Shown: positions 43,560 to 54,900, counted from the first letter of the stretch. The stretch is DNA of 64,000 nt from CAIXSC01 sp046349935 (GCA_046349935.1 JAXMBK010000003.1:186001-250000); one strand, 5' to 3'. Notes: generated from the sequence alone by a model not told the origin. Translations and numbers: made by a program.

Positions 43560-43578
43560 CGGTTCGCGGAGCGAACCG
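43560..43578 (-). terminator. Hairpin directly after the SNF2 gene
   Basis: 8-base arms CGGTTCGC and GCGAACCG around a 3-base loop, six bases downstream of the SNF2 stop on the minus strand. No clear T-run follows, so termination is uncertain. The rest of 43439-43584 shows nothing I can name apart from a short poly-G run. Confidence 0.4.
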
Positions 43579-43584
43579 CGACGT

Positions 43585-46269
43585 TTAAGACTTGCGAGTC
43601 AACAGGCCGGCGACGGCGCCGGCCAACTGCCGTAAGACGTCGTCGCTTGGCAGCGTCAGCGTCAACCGCGGCCGCCCCTGCTCGTCGTGGTCGACGCAAT
43701 CACGCAGCCGCTGCGTCACGGCCTCCGTCATTCGACTTACGCCCGGATCCGACGCATCGTGCGGCGCCAGCTGCGCCAAAAACTGTACGGCGGCGCCAAG
43801 CAGCGCCCCGCCGGCCTGAGCGAACTGATCGCGAGCAGCGACCGAGGCCGCCGTCGCCTGTTCGCGACGCGCCACGCTTTGGTCCACGTTCGCATCCGGC
43901 TTCGCTCCAATCAGCCGCTCCAATCGCTGCTTCAGGTCGTCGGACGATCGCGTCATATGGATCAAGTCGACGTCGGAGTCGGCATCCAGCGCCGCGAGGG
44001 CCAAATCGCGTTTTGCCGAGAGCGTGTCGAGCAGGCTCTCTTCGATCGTCCCCTCTGTAATCAAGATGTAGACCTGCACCGGCTCGGTCTGCCCCATCCG
44101 GTGAGCACGCGCAATGCGTTGCTCCAATACGGCCGGATTCCACGGCAGGTCGACGTTCACCACCGTATTGGCGGCTTGCAGGTTCAGCCCTGTCGAGCCG
44201 GCGTTCGTGGTCAGGAAGAGCCGGCAATCGGCCTCCGTTTGAAAGCGATTGACGATCGCCGCTCGATGTTTCTGCGGCACGTCGCCGTCCAATCGCACAA
44301 AATCGACGCCTCGCTTCTTGGCCAGCGGCTCGATCAAGTCGAGCATCGACGTCCACTCGGAAAACAACAACACTTTGCGGTCGGGCTCTTCGAAGAGATG
44401 GCCGAACAGTTCGTCGAGCGTCTGCAGCTTCGTCGAGTAGCCGGGATGCTGTTTATCGACCAGCGCCGTGCTGTCCGCCGCCATGCGGCACATCATCAGC
44501 GCTCGCCGCAACCGCAACAGGTCCATTTCGGTAAGGTGCTTCTTCGCGAGCGTCTGACGCACCACCCGCATGTTCGCCGAATGCAGTTCATCTTGTTCGG
44601 CCGACGCTGGAATGCGAATCAATTCATCGCTGCGCGGCGGCAAGTCCTGCATCACCGACTCGCGCGTCCGCCGCAGCAATACGGGCTTCAGCTTCTCGCG
44701 CAATTCCGCCAGGTTCTTATAGCCCCTTAGCTGTCCTTCGTCATCGCGCAATTGATGTCGCGGAAAGAAGCTAAATGCGGGCCCCAATCGCCGATCGTCG
44801 ATGAATTCGACCACCGAATAGAGTTCGTCGAGTCGATTCTCGAGCGGCGTGCCGGATAGCACCAGCGCAAACTGCGACTTGAGGCTCTTGATGACGCTGC
44901 TGGTCTTGGTCTCCCAATTCTTAATCCGCTGTCCTTCGTCCAAAATGATCAAGTCCCAGGCGACGCGTTCAATCGCCATGATGTCGCGAATCACCTGCTC
45001 GTAATTGCAGACCGTGAAGAAACAATCATTGCGATACGTCTCTGCGCGATCCCCGGCCGAGCCGTCTACCAACTGCACGTTGCGATCGCAGAAGCGATGA
45101 ATCTCGCTGCGCCATTGCGATTTCAACGACGCCGGCGCAACGATCAACACCTTGCGAATCCCCGCCTCCCGCGCCAGAAACTCCGCGAAACCAATCGCCT
45201 GAATGGTCTTGCCGAGCCCCATTTCATCCGCCAGGATCGCGCGCCCGGCGCCCGCAGCGAAGGCGATGCCGTCGAGTTGATAGGGGAGCAGGTCCACCTT
45301 GAGCAGTTCTTTGCGCAGCGGGTGCACCTTCGGGTTGCGGCGAATCTCCTGGACCACGCCCGCCATGCGATCGCGGAACAACGACTGCTGAATGAACTCC
45401 TCCGCGTCCGGGTAGACCAGCACGTCCTCTCCCAGTTGCTCGAGCCGGCCCAAACGCTTCATAAGATCGTGAACATCGCGCACCGCCGCTTCGCGCAGCG
45501 GACCGACCACGGCGGCGACGGCCGGTCGCAGCGCATCGGGCGCCAGCAGTCGCAGTTCGAGTTCATCGCCGTACCGCAGATGCACGGCGATCTGCGTCTG
45601 TCGATACGGCCGCCCCAGCTCAATCTCCGTAAACTTGCGGCGCACCTTGCCCAGTGCGTTGAGGATATGCTTGCAAGTCCCCAGCGTGTTCTTGCGAAAG
45701 TCGGGACACGAACAGTACGACTCGCCCCGTTCATGACCGCGCAAGGCCACTCGATACGTCTTCCCCGTCGCTCGACTCGTGACCAAGTAATCGGTCCAAG
45801 GACGAGACGGGTTCAGCGACCGCAATTGCATCTTCTCGCTGCGTGCACGTTGCTCGCGCTCCAACAGCGCTTGCGCCTTCAGCTCTTCGGGAGATGCCCC
45901 CGCCAGCCGTTGCGAGTCGTCCGGGGCGGCGGCGAGCCCCAATGCGAGTTTATCCTCCAAGATGACCGAGAGCGCGGCGCCGACGTGTGCACAGGGCCCG
46001 CGGCAGGCGGAGCAGCTATAGAGCATGCGATTGGGTCGATCGATGCGCTGCGTGATCGTGACGAAAATCGGCCGTCCCGCTTCGTCGCTCAGGCGCAATC
46101 GAAACAGGTCCCCGTGCAACACGGCTTGCGACGCCAAGTCGACTGCAAACGCGCCGCCCTCTTGCACGTACTTTGCCCCGTCGGGACCCAACATGCGACA
46201 CGCTTGCGCGAAGGTCAATTGGGAAAGTCGATCGCGCAGCGAGAGCTGCGATGCACTCTTCGTCGTCAT
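43585..46269 (-). CDS. SWIM-domain SNF2-family DNA helicase/ATPase
   Basis: An 894-residue SNF2/RapA-like ATPase. The N-terminal part holds two Cys/His clusters: YSCSACRGPCAHVGA (about 83-97) and a SWIM finger CSCPDF...CKHIL (about 182-200). The motor core shows Walker A DEMGLGKT (about 349-356), the DEGQ box in place of DEAH (about 443-446), SGTPLENR and, in the second lobe, QRIARAHRMGQ (about 716-726). It should translocate on dsDNA and remodel DNA-protein complexes. Similar SWIM-SNF2 proteins are widespread in planctomycetes; the specific role is unknown. The gene after it (EEP hydrolase) is 14 bases upstream in the same direction. Confidence 0.93.
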   Translation of the reverse strand: MTTKSASQLSLRDRLSQLTFAQACRMLGPDGAKYVQEGGAFAVDLASQAVLHGDLFRLRLSDEAGRPIFVTITQRIDRPNRMLYSCSACRGPCAHVGAALSVILEDKLALGLAAAPDDSQRLAGASPEELKAQALLEREQRARSEKMQLRSLNPSRPWTDYLVTSRATGKTYRVALRGHERGESYCSCPDFRKNTLGTCKHILNALGKVRRKFTEIELGRPYRQTQIAVHLRYGDELELRLLAPDALRPAVAAVVGPLREAAVRDVHDLMKRLGRLEQLGEDVLVYPDAEEFIQQSLFRDRMAGVVQEIRRNPKVHPLRKELLKVDLLPYQLDGIAFAAGAGRAILADEMGLGKTIQAIGFAEFLAREAGIRKVLIVAPASLKSQWRSEIHRFCDRNVQLVDGSAGDRAETYRNDCFFTVCNYEQVIRDIMAIERVAWDLIILDEGQRIKNWETKTSSVIKSLKSQFALVLSGTPLENRLDELYSVVEFIDDRRLGPAFSFFPRHQLRDDEGQLRGYKNLAELREKLKPVLLRRTRESVMQDLPPRSDELIRIPASAEQDELHSANMRVVRQTLAKKHLTEMDLLRLRRALMMCRMAADSTALVDKQHPGYSTKLQTLDELFGHLFEEPDRKVLLFSEWTSMLDLIEPLAKKRGVDFVRLDGDVPQKHRAAIVNRFQTEADCRLFLTTNAGSTGLNLQAANTVVNVDLPWNPAVLEQRIARAHRMGQTEPVQVYILITEGTIEESLLDTLSAKRDLALAALDADSDVDLIHMTRSSDDLKQRLERLIGAKPDANVDQSVARREQATAASVAARDQFAQAGGALLGAAVQFLAQLAPHDASDPGVSRMTEAVTQRLRDCVDHDEQGRPRLTLTLPSDDVLRQLAGAVAGLLTRKS

Positions 46270-46283
46270 TCGAAATCACTCCG

Positions 46284-47201
46284 TTAGGGACGCAATGCCA
46301 GCGAGGCGATCACCGGCAGATGGTCCGACGGGAAGCGGCCGCCGGCCGTACGCCGATCGTCGGTCTGATGCTTCCGCACCTCCCATTCGCGAGTGGTAAA
46401 GATGAAATCGATTCGCTGCCCCGCTTCGACGGCTTTGAATCCATTCCAGGTGCCGTCAGGACCGATCGGCGGCGTGCTGGACGCAGTGCGACTGTCGACC
46501 AACGGTCGCGCGCCGTCGCGCGCCGTCAATTCTTGATAAGGCGCCTCTCGCGGCGTGCAGTTGAAGTCCCCCATCACGACGCACGGCGCGGTCTCTTGCG
46601 CCACCCAATTCCGCAACCGCTTCGCGCTCTCCAAGCGCGCCGTTTCGCCGCGGTGGTCAAAGTGCGTGTTGTAGATCACGACGCGCCGTCCTCCGTCCAG
46701 CCGCTCGAATTCGCACCGCGTCGCGATCCGCGTGATGGCCGCATCCCAGCTCTTGCTCCCGGGCTGCTCAGGCGTCTCCGACAACCAGCGAGTTCGCCCA
46801 TCGACCACGCGCCAGCGATCGCGACGATACAGGATCGGCGAGAACTCCCCTTTCTCGCGTCCGTCGTCTCGACCGACGCCGAACCGCGCCAGGCCCGGCG
46901 CAAGCTGCTCCAGATCGCGCAATTGAGTCAGCAGGGCTTCCTGAAGTCCCGCGAAGTCGACGCGATGATCGTTCAGCAGCCGAGCGACGTCCTCCTTGCG
47001 ATGCGGCCAAGCGTCAGGGCCGTCCCCGGCGTTTGCATAGCGAATGTTGAACGTCGCCACGACCACGCCGTCGTCCGGTTCTGCACCTCGACAAATCGAC
47101 TCCTGGTCCGCAGTCAACATCTGGGTCATCGCCATCGCCCCCAGAGCTCCCGTCGTCACGAACGCCTCGCGCCGATCCAGCCGCCAGCGGCTCGTCCTCA
47201 T
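46284..47201 (-). CDS. Exported endonuclease/exonuclease/phosphatase-family protein
   Basis: A 305-residue EEP-fold metal-dependent hydrolase. After a Tat-like start (LDRREAFVTTGALGAMAM) the catalytic landmarks are clear: TFNIRY, GLQEALL (Glu), NTHFDHRG (His), GDFNCTP (about 210-216) and SDHLPVIA near the end. Members cleave phosphodiesters or phosphomonoesters of nucleic acids, phosphoinositides or sugars; the substrate cannot be told. The ATG at 47201 has GAGG five bases upstream; the longer frame to 47255 overlaps fabI. It lies 22 bases after fabI. Confidence 0.9.
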   Translation of the reverse strand: MRTSRWRLDRREAFVTTGALGAMAMTQMLTADQESICRGAEPDDGVVVATFNIRYANAGDGPDAWPHRKEDVARLLNDHRVDFAGLQEALLTQLRDLEQLAPGLARFGVGRDDGREKGEFSPILYRRDRWRVVDGRTRWLSETPEQPGSKSWDAAITRIATRCEFERLDGGRRVVIYNTHFDHRGETARLESAKRLRNWVAQETAPCVVMGDFNCTPREAPYQELTARDGARPLVDSRTASSTPPIGPDGTWNGFKAVEAGQRIDFIFTTREWEVRKHQTDDRRTAGGRFPSDHLPVIASLALRP

Positions 47202-47223
47202 ACGTTCCTCGCTTCGTCGTCCA

Positions 47224-47994
47224 TCACCCTTGAAAATGCAAACCGCCGTCCACAAACAACGTCAGGCCCGTCAGGCGTCTGGCGGCGGCGGAACACAAGT
47301 ACGCGGCGGCCCCGCCGACGTCGTCGATGTCGACGTTCTCGCCTAGCGGCGAACGGCGACGAGCGACGTCGATCTGCTGCTGAAAGTCCTTGAGCCCCGA
47401 GGCGGCGCGCGTCGCGATCGGCCCCGGGGACAAGGCATGGACGCGAACGCCGCGCGGTCCCAATTCGTCGGCCAAGTACCGCACGCACGACTCGAGCGCC
47501 GCCTTCACGGGCCCCATTAATTGATAGCCGTCCAACGTCCGCGTCGAACCTTGGTAAGTCAGCGTCAAGATCACGCCGCCGTCGTTCATCAGCGGCAACG
47601 CCAGCTTCGTCATCCGCAGCAACGAATGAACGGAGATATCCATGGCCTGTGCGAAGCCGGCGGCGGAACAATCGACCAGCGGCCCCTGCAAATCGTCTTT
47701 CGGAGCGAAGGCGAGGGAATGCACGAGAATATCGAGTCGCCCCCAAGCCTCGCGCAAGCCTGCAAACACAGCTTCCAACTGCGCTGGATTCTGCACATCC
47801 AATGGCAAGACGAGCCGTGCGTCGATCGATTCGGCGCATGGCGTTACGTGAGGCCGCGCCTTCTCGTTCAGATAGGTGACGGCGAGCTCAGCCCCTTGCT
47901 CGCGTAAGGCGCGAGCGACTCCGAAGGCGATCGACCGCTCGTTGGCGATGCCGACGACGAGCGCCTTCTTGCCCGTCAAATCAAACCGACTCAT
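47224..47994 (-). CDS. fabI: Enoyl-[acyl-carrier-protein] reductase (NADH)
   Basis: A 256-residue short-chain reductase that catalyses the last step of each fatty-acid elongation round. The N-terminal dinucleotide motif is VVGIANERSIAFGVARAL, typical of FabI. The active-site region reads LTYQGSTRTLDGYQLMGPVK (about 147-166): the two Tyr and the Lys of the Y-x6-K signature are present, while the common YYGAE is altered to TYQGST. The start is fixed by overlap with the stop of the upstream zinc-ribbon gene (ATGA). It is the usual drug target of triclosan-like inhibitors in bacteria that depend on it. Confidence 0.92.
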   Translation of the reverse strand: MSRFDLTGKKALVVGIANERSIAFGVARALREQGAELAVTYLNEKARPHVTPCAESIDARLVLPLDVQNPAQLEAVFAGLREAWGRLDILVHSLAFAPKDDLQGPLVDCSAAGFAQAMDISVHSLLRMTKLALPLMNDGGVILTLTYQGSTRTLDGYQLMGPVKAALESCVRYLADELGPRGVRVHALSPGPIATRAASGLKDFQQQIDVARRRSPLGENVDIDDVGGAAAYLCSAAARRLTGLTLFVDGGLHFQG

Positions 47995-48563
47995 GCCTCC
48001 TCCGACTGGTCCGACCTGCCTGGCGGCGCCGCGTCGCCCCCGCTTTGACCCTCGTCATCCTGGTCGTTAGCAGCGCGAATCGCCGCCAACCGGGCCAACT
48101 CGTGTCGCCGTTTGGCGGCGCGAAACTGCTGCGCGGAATTGATTTGCAAGACGCCCATGACGATCGTCACTCCGCAGCCGAGCAGCCCGACGAGGATTCC
48201 CGGCCCGCCCATCCCGATTCCAAAGGCGGCGAACACGACGCCGAACACCATCGCAATCACGCCGCCGACTTCCGACGGTTCATGCGGCTTTCCGTTCTTG
48301 CTATGTACCAAATAGCCTTCCCGCCGCTTCTCCCATTCGCGGTCCATCCGCGAGAGCGACGTTTCCAACCGCAGCTTGCGAACCTCGTCGGCCATCTCCT
48401 CGACTTGCGTCGCGACCCGCTGCAACACCTCCGTCGTCACCGCACTGGCCGTACGATGGACGGCGAGTTGAGAACCGCAGTGACGGCAGGTCGCGAACTT
48501 GGCCGACTCGGGGAGTTCCAACGGCGCGCCGCAATGATTGCACTGAATCGATTCAATGTTCAT
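47991..48563 (-). CDS. Zinc-ribbon membrane protein
   Basis: A 190-residue protein of unknown function. An N-terminal zinc ribbon (CNHCGAPLELPES...CRHCGSQL, about 8-32) is followed by a helical, charged segment with heptads (about 45-85), two adjacent hydrophobic segments (about 100-140, GVIAMVFGVVFAAFGIG) and an acidic tail. The ATG at 48563 was chosen; one at 48572 is possible and neither has a strong Shine-Dalgarno. Overlap with fabI by four bases suggests co-translation. Confidence 0.75.
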   Translation of the reverse strand: MNIESIQCNHCGAPLELPESAKFATCRHCGSQLAVHRTASAVTTEVLQRVATQVEEMADEVRKLRLETSLSRMDREWEKRREGYLVHSKNGKPHEPSEVGGVIAMVFGVVFAAFGIGMGGPGILVGLLGCGVTIVMGVLQINSAQQFRAAKRRHELARLAAIRAANDQDDEGQSGGDAAPPGRSDQSEEA

Positions 48564-48596
48564 GGGCGGCATTCTCGAAGACGCGCCGCCGTGCTG

Positions 48597-51500
48597 TCAA
48601 CTTGCCTTCGTGGGCGCCGCGACGCCGCGTCGAGCCGTACGCCAGTCCACCACCGTCTGAATGACGTAATAGAAGACGGGCGTCAGGAAAATACCGAACA
48701 CGGTCACTCCCAGCATCCCGGCGAACACGGCCGCCCCCAAGGTTCGACGCATCTCCGCGCCCGCGCCGACGCCCACCAGCAACGGCACCACGCCGAAAAT
48801 AAACGCCAGCGACGTCATGATGATCGGCCGCAAACGCAGCCGGCACGCTTCCAACGTCGCCGTCCAACGATCCACCCCGGCGACGTGACGCGCCCGCGCG
48901 AATTCGACGATCAGAATCGCGTTCTTGCAGGCGAGCCCCACGAGGACCACGAACCCCACCTGCGTGAAGATGTTCACGTCCATCTTCGCGATCCGCACGC
49001 CGACGATCGAGCACAACAGGCACAGCGGCACGACCAGAATCACCGCCAGCGGCAGCGACCAACTTTCGTATTGCGCGGCCAGCACGAGGAACACCAGCAC
49101 CACCGCCAGTACGAAGGCGAACATGGCCGTACTGCCCGCCGTCTGCTGCAAGAAAGCCAGTTCGGTCCATTCGGCCCGCAAGGTCGGCTGAGCCTGTTCG
49201 TTGGCGATCGCCTCGAGCGTCCGCAAAGCGTCGCCGGAACTGGAACCTGGCGCGGCGTCGCCATTGACGAAGGCCGACTGATACAGATTGTATCGGACCA
49301 GCATCAGCGGCCCGGTTACTTCGCGCACTCGCGCTAGCGTCGACAACGGAACCGACCGACCGTGCGACGTGCGCACGAACATCCGCTTCAGATCGTCGGC
49401 TTGGCGGCGGAACTGCGAGTCGGCCTGAACGTTCACCTGCCAGGTGCGTCCGAAGCGATTGAAATCGTTGACGTACAAGGACCCCAGGTTTACCTGCAGG
49501 GCATGAAAGACGTCGGCCAGCGAGATGCCCAACGATTGCGTTGCATCGCGATCGATGTCGATCAACAACCACGTGGTGTTGGCGCGGAAATTTGTGAACA
49601 GCCCCTTCAGTTCCGGTCGCTCCTGCCCCTCTTCAATGATCCGTTGGCTCGCCTCTTCCAAAGCGCCCAACCCCTGCCCGGTACGGTCCTCGATCACAAT
49701 CTTGAAGCCGCCCGCGGTCCCCAGTCCGTCGATCGGCGGCGCGCCCAAGATATTCACCTCGGCGCCCTCCACCGTCGCGTCGAACATCTTCTGCAGGTCC
49801 GCGGCGATTGCGTCGGCGGATCGACCGTCGACGGACCGATCGTGAAACTCATCGAGCATCACGTACATCGAACCGAAGTTGGGGGCCGTCGAGCCCAGCA
49901 GCAACGACTGGCCGGCCAACGTCACCGTATGGTTCACCCCCGCAACCTCGCCCGCCTGCAACTCCATCTTCTTCATCAACTGCTCGGTACGTTCCAGCGA
50001 GGCGCCGTCGGGCAGTTGAACATTGACCACCAAGTAACCCTTGTCCTGGGTCGGAATGAATCCAGACGGCGTTGTTTGGAACAAGTCGTAGGTTTCGTAC
50101 AAGAGCCCGCCGTAAATTGCCAGCACGACTAGGCTGAGTCGCAGCGACCAGCGGACCAGCAGCACGTACGCATCGGTGAACAACTGAAAGGCGCCGTGAA
50201 ACAGGCGAAACGCCAGCAACAACAGATAGTTCACCACGCGGCTCGCCGCCCAGCCGACGCCGAGCCCCGCGACGCCGGCGGCCAACCGCCCCATCGAAAA
50301 CAATTCCAGAGGCGCGGCAGGGAGGCGGGCCTCCAGCCACGCCTGCCACGGCTGCGGGATGAACAACGCAGCGCCGACGGCGAACGCCAACATCAACCCC
50401 ACGCGCGGCAACGCTTCGCCGTGCCCGCTGGCGCGCGGCTTCAAGAACAACACAGCCAAGGCCGGGCTGAGCGTCAACGAGTTGAAGGCGGAGATGATCG
50501 TCGAAATGGCGATCGTCACCGCGAATTGTCGGAAGAACTGTCCGACCACGCCCGTGATGAACGCACACGGAATGAACACGGCGGTGAGCACGAGTCCCAC
50601 CGCGATGACCGGCCCCGCGACTTCGTCCATCGCCCGGATCGCCGCCTCCCGCGGCGCCATCCCATGCTCGATGTGATGTTCCACCGCCTCGACGACCACG
50701 ATCGCGTCGTCGACGACGATGCCCACCGCCAGCACAAGGCCGAACAAAGTGAGCGTATTCAGACTGAAGCCGACGGCGACCATGGCGGCGAACGTGCCGA
50801 CGATGGCGACCGGCACCGCGACCAGCGGAATGAGCGCGGCGCGCCACCCTTGCAAGAAGACCAACACGACGATCGCGACCAGGATCACCGCGTCCCGCAG
50901 CGCCTTAAACACTTCGCTTACCGACTCGCGAATGAACGGCGTCGTGTCATAGACGATCGAATAGTCGAGCCCCTCGGGAAAGCGATCGCGCAGTTCTTCC
51001 ATCTTCTGACGCACATTGTTCGCCGTATCGAGCGCATTGGAGCCGGGAAGCTGGTAGATCGAGAGGGCGACGGAGGGCTGGCCGTCGAGCGTGCAAACTT
51101 GATCGTAAACGCGGGCGCCCAACTCCGACACAGCCACGTCGCGCAGCCGCACCAAACGACCTTCTGCATCGGTGCTCAAGACGATATTCCCGAACTCTTC
51201 GGGATCGCTCAACCGGCCCACCGTCGTCATGGCGTATTGAAACATCTGACCGTTGGGCGCGGGAGGTTGACCAATCTGCCCCGCAGCCACCTGAATGTTC
51301 TGTTGCTCAATCGCCCGTACGACGTCCTGCGTCGTGAGATTGCGCATCGCCAACTGCTGCGGATCAATCCACACGCGCAAGCTGTAGTCGCGCTGTCCCA
51401 GGAAAGAAATGTCGCCGACGCCCGGCAAACGCGACAACTCATCCCGCAACTGAATCGTCGCGTAGTTGCTCAGGTACAAATTGTCGCGACTGCCGTCGGG

Positions 51501-51935
51501 CGAGTAGAGGTTGACGATCATGAGCACGCTGGGCGATTTCTTCTTCACCGTCACGCCTCGGCGCTTCACCAGGTCGGGCAGAATCGGCTGCGCAAGCGCA
51601 ACGCGGTTCTGAACGAGCACCTGGGCCAGGTTCAAGTCGGTGCCCGGTCGAAAGGTCACGTTGAGCACGTAGTTGCCGTCGTTCGTGCTTTGCGACGACA
51701 TGTACATCATGCCCTCGACTCCGTTCACCTGCTGCTCGATCGGCGCCGCCACCGTATCCGCCACCACCTGCGAGTTGGCGCCGGCGTAGGTCGTCGAAAC
51801 CTCGACCGTCGGCGGGGCGATTTCGGGATACTGAGTGACCGGGAGCGCGAAGAGCGCAATGGCGCCGGCCAGCGTCACGACGACCGACAACACGGTCGCG
51901 AAGATGGGGCGATCAATGAAGAATCGTGAAAACAT
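48597..51935 (-). CDS. RND-family (HAE1) efflux pump, second copy
   Basis: A 1112-residue inner-membrane drug/proton antiporter of the AcrB type. The N-terminus MFSRFFIDRPIFATVLSVVVTLAG and the proton-relay motif GIVVDDAIVVVEA (Asp ~407-408) are intact. Porter-domain text (TTYAGANSQVVADTVAAPIEQQVNGVEGM) fits HAE1. The loop between the two membrane halves (about 490-590) has two extra hydrophobic segments, absent in the sister pump. It lies 21 bases after the sister gene and has no own promoter visible, so it is probably co-transcribed. The two pumps could form a heteromeric trimer as MdtB/MdtC do (inference). Confidence 0.93.
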   Translation of the reverse strand: MFSRFFIDRPIFATVLSVVVTLAGAIALFALPVTQYPEIAPPTVEVSTTYAGANSQVVADTVAAPIEQQVNGVEGMMYMSSQSTNDGNYVLNVTFRPGTDLNLAQVLVQNRVALAQPILPDLVKRRGVTVKKKSPSVLMIVNLYSPDGSRDNLYLSNYATIQLRDELSRLPGVGDISFLGQRDYSLRVWIDPQQLAMRNLTTQDVVRAIEQQNIQVAAGQIGQPPAPNGQMFQYAMTTVGRLSDPEEFGNIVLSTDAEGRLVRLRDVAVSELGARVYDQVCTLDGQPSVALSIYQLPGSNALDTANNVRQKMEELRDRFPEGLDYSIVYDTTPFIRESVSEVFKALRDAVILVAIVVLVFLQGWRAALIPLVAVPVAIVGTFAAMVAVGFSLNTLTLFGLVLAVGIVVDDAIVVVEAVEHHIEHGMAPREAAIRAMDEVAGPVIAVGLVLTAVFIPCAFITGVVGQFFRQFAVTIAISTIISAFNSLTLSPALAVLFLKPRASGHGEALPRVGLMLAFAVGAALFIPQPWQAWLEARLPAAPLELFSMGRLAAGVAGLGVGWAASRVVNYLLLLAFRLFHGAFQLFTDAYVLLVRWSLRLSLVVLAIYGGLLYETYDLFQTTPSGFIPTQDKGYLVVNVQLPDGASLERTEQLMKKMELQAGEVAGVNHTVTLAGQSLLLGSTAPNFGSMYVMLDEFHDRSVDGRSADAIAADLQKMFDATVEGAEVNILGAPPIDGLGTAGGFKIVIEDRTGQGLGALEEASQRIIEEGQERPELKGLFTNFRANTTWLLIDIDRDATQSLGISLADVFHALQVNLGSLYVNDFNRFGRTWQVNVQADSQFRRQADDLKRMFVRTSHGRSVPLSTLARVREVTGPLMLVRYNLYQSAFVNGDAAPGSSSGDALRTLEAIANEQAQPTLRAEWTELAFLQQTAGSTAMFAFVLAVVLVFLVLAAQYESWSLPLAVILVVPLCLLCSIVGVRIAKMDVNIFTQVGFVVLVGLACKNAILIVEFARARHVAGVDRWTATLEACRLRLRPIIMTSLAFIFGVVPLLVGVGAGAEMRRTLGAAVFAGMLGVTVFGIFLTPVFYYVIQTVVDWRTARRGVAAPTKAS

Positions 51936-51956
51936 AGACGTCCGTTCTAAGGTGCC

Positions 51957-54900
51957 TTATCGAGGACTGACGGGCGTCTCCGCCTCGGTCAATTCATCCG
52001 TCGAACCGACCGCCGCAGGGACCGCCAATTCGACGGCGTGACGGTCGACGGCGTCGCGATCGCCGTCGCTGCCGACCGTCGCGGTTTCGTCGACCGACGC
52101 CGGCGGCGAAATGTCCGGCGGCGAAACGTCCGACAGCGCCGCGGCGGGCGGCGGCGTTTTCTCCACGGGCCGTCGCGCGGCCAGTCGCCGGAGAGGACCA
52201 AATCGCAAGAGGTCCAGCGTGGTGCGACCGAGGGCCGCCAAGCCGGTCTTGGCCCACAGCCGCCAATGCGAGACGCGATCAATGACGGTGAAAAATACGG
52301 GAGTCAAGAACAGCCCGAAAACCGTCACTCCCAGCATGCCGCTGAACACGGCCGTCCCCAACGCGCGCCGCATTTCGGCCCCGGCGCCGGTCGCCGCCAC
52401 CAGCGGTACGACGCCCAAGATGAACGCGAAGGAGGTCATCAAAATCGGACGTAATCGCAAGCGGCACGCATCCTGAATGGCGGTCGAGAGGTCTTCCCCC
52501 AATTCCCGGCGTCGCTTGGCGAACTCCACGATCAAAATCGCATTCTTGCAGGCGAGACCAATTAAGACGACGAAGCCGATTTGCGTGAAGACGTTGATAT
52601 CCAGCTTCGCGTAGGCCACGCCCGCGATCGAACTCAGCACGCAGAGCGGCACCACTAAGATCACCGCCAACGGCAGCGCCCAGCTTTCGTACAGCGCCGC
52701 GAGCACCAGGAAAACGAACACCACCGACAACGCAAACACGATGAAGCCCGTGTTGCTCGACAGCTTCTCCAGATAAGTGATCTCGGTCCATTCGAACGAC
52801 ATGGCCGACGGCAATTCGCGACGCGCAATTTCCTCGAGCAGCGCGATCCCCTGCCCGGTGCTCACGCCGGTCGCCACATTGCCGTTGACCGCCGACGCCG
52901 GGTACATGTTGTACCGAGTGAGCACCAGCGGGCCGCCGACGAGTCGCACTTGAGCCAGCGATCCGAGCGGAACCATGCGTCCTTGCCGATTACGTACTTG
53001 CAGGCGACGCACGTCGTCGACCGAATCGCGTTGCGACTGGTCGGCCTGCACGATCACTTGCCAAGTACGTCCAAAACGATTGAAGTCGTTGACGTAGCGA
53101 GATCCCAGGTACCCTTGCATCGTTGCGAACACGTCGCTGAGGTTCACTCCTTGCTTCAAGCACGCATCGCGATCGACGTCGACGAACAACTGCGGCGAGG
53201 TCGCCTTGTAGACGGTGAACAACCCCGTCAGCCGCCCGGCTTCATTCCCCTTGGCGATCAGGTTGTCGGTCTGCTGCTGCAAGACGTTCGGCCCCAAGTC
53301 GCCGCGATCCTCGACCATGATCTTGAATCCGCCCGCCCTTCCCAACCCCGAAACGGCCGGCGGCGGAAACACGTTCACCTGCGCCTCGGGAATCTCCGTC
53401 ATGAACCGCGTCTTCAGCTTTCCCAGAATGGCGTCGCCGCTCAAGTCGGGCGTGCGTCGCTCGTAGAACGAATCGAGGATGATGAACATCGAACCAAAAT
53501 TCGAGCCGTAGGCGCTGAGCAAAAACGAGTTGCCGGCGACCGAGTTGACGTTCTTCACGCCCGGCGTTTCGCGAGCGATGGTTTCAATCTTGGCAATCAC
53601 TTCCTTCGTCCGTTCGGCCGACGCCGAGTCGGGCAGTTGGACGCTCGCAATCAGATACCCTTTGTCCTGCGTCGGAATGAAGCCGGTGGGGAGTTGGCCG
53701 ACGCCCCAGTAGGTAAGTCCCACAAGGCCGCCGTAGACCAACAACACCAACAGCGGCACGCGCACCAACCCGCGAACGACGCGCACATAGGCATGCGTCG
53801 AGCGACGAACGGTTCCGTTGAAAATGCGGAACAACCACCCGCAGAGCGTGTCGAGCAGCCAGGTGAGCGGATCGCGTCGCCCCTGTTTGGGGCGCAGCAA
53901 CAGCGCTGCGAGGGCCGGGCTGAGCGTCAGCGAGTTGATCGTACTAAGCACCGTGGAGACGGCGATCGTCAGGGCGAACTGGCGGAAAAACTGCCCTACA
54001 ATCCCCGGCACGAAGGCGCATGGGACGAACACTGCGGTCAGCACAAAGCCCACCGCAATGATCGGGCCTGCGACTTCGTCCATCGCTCGCAGCGCCGCCG
54101 TCCGCGGATCAAACCCGTGCTCAATCTGCTGCTCGACCGCTTCGATCACCACGATCGCATCATCCACGACGATGCCGATGGCGAGCACGAGTCCGAACAG
54201 CGTCAGATTGTTGAGGCTGAAGCCGACTAAATACATGGCGGCGAACGTGCCCACGATCGCCACAGGGACGGCGATGAGCGGAATGATGGCGGGACGCCAG
54301 CCTTGCAGAAAGACGAGCACGACCAGCGCCACCAACAACACCGCATCGCGCAACGCTTTGGTCACTTCTTCCAACGACTCGCGAATGAACGGCGTCGTGT
54401 CGTACCCGATTTCATAGACCACGCCGTCTGGAAAGTCTTGACTCAGTTCGGCCATCTTCGCCTTGATCTCGTCGGCGGTCGCCAACGCATTCGCGTCGGG
54501 CAACTGGAAGATGGCGATGCCGACCGTCGGCTTGCTGTCGAAGCGATTGCTGATGTCGTGGCTGCGCGCCCCCATCTCCACGCGACTGACGTCCTTGATG
54601 CGAATGCGTCGTCCATCCTCGGTGGTCCGCAACACGATCAGCCCGAACTCCTCGGGCTCCGTGAGTCGACCTTGCACATGCAAGGGAACCTGACGCACTT
54701 GGCCGTCGACCGCGGGCGGCTGGCCGATTTGGCCTACGGCGACCGCCATGTTCTGAGCGCGGATGGCGTTCATGACGTCGATCACGGTGAGTTCGCGAAC
54801 GGCCAGCAAATCGGGGTCGAGCCAAATGCGCAAGCTGTAATCGCGTTGACCGAACACTCGGACTTCCGAAATGCCCGGCAGTCGCGCCAGCTCGTCCTGA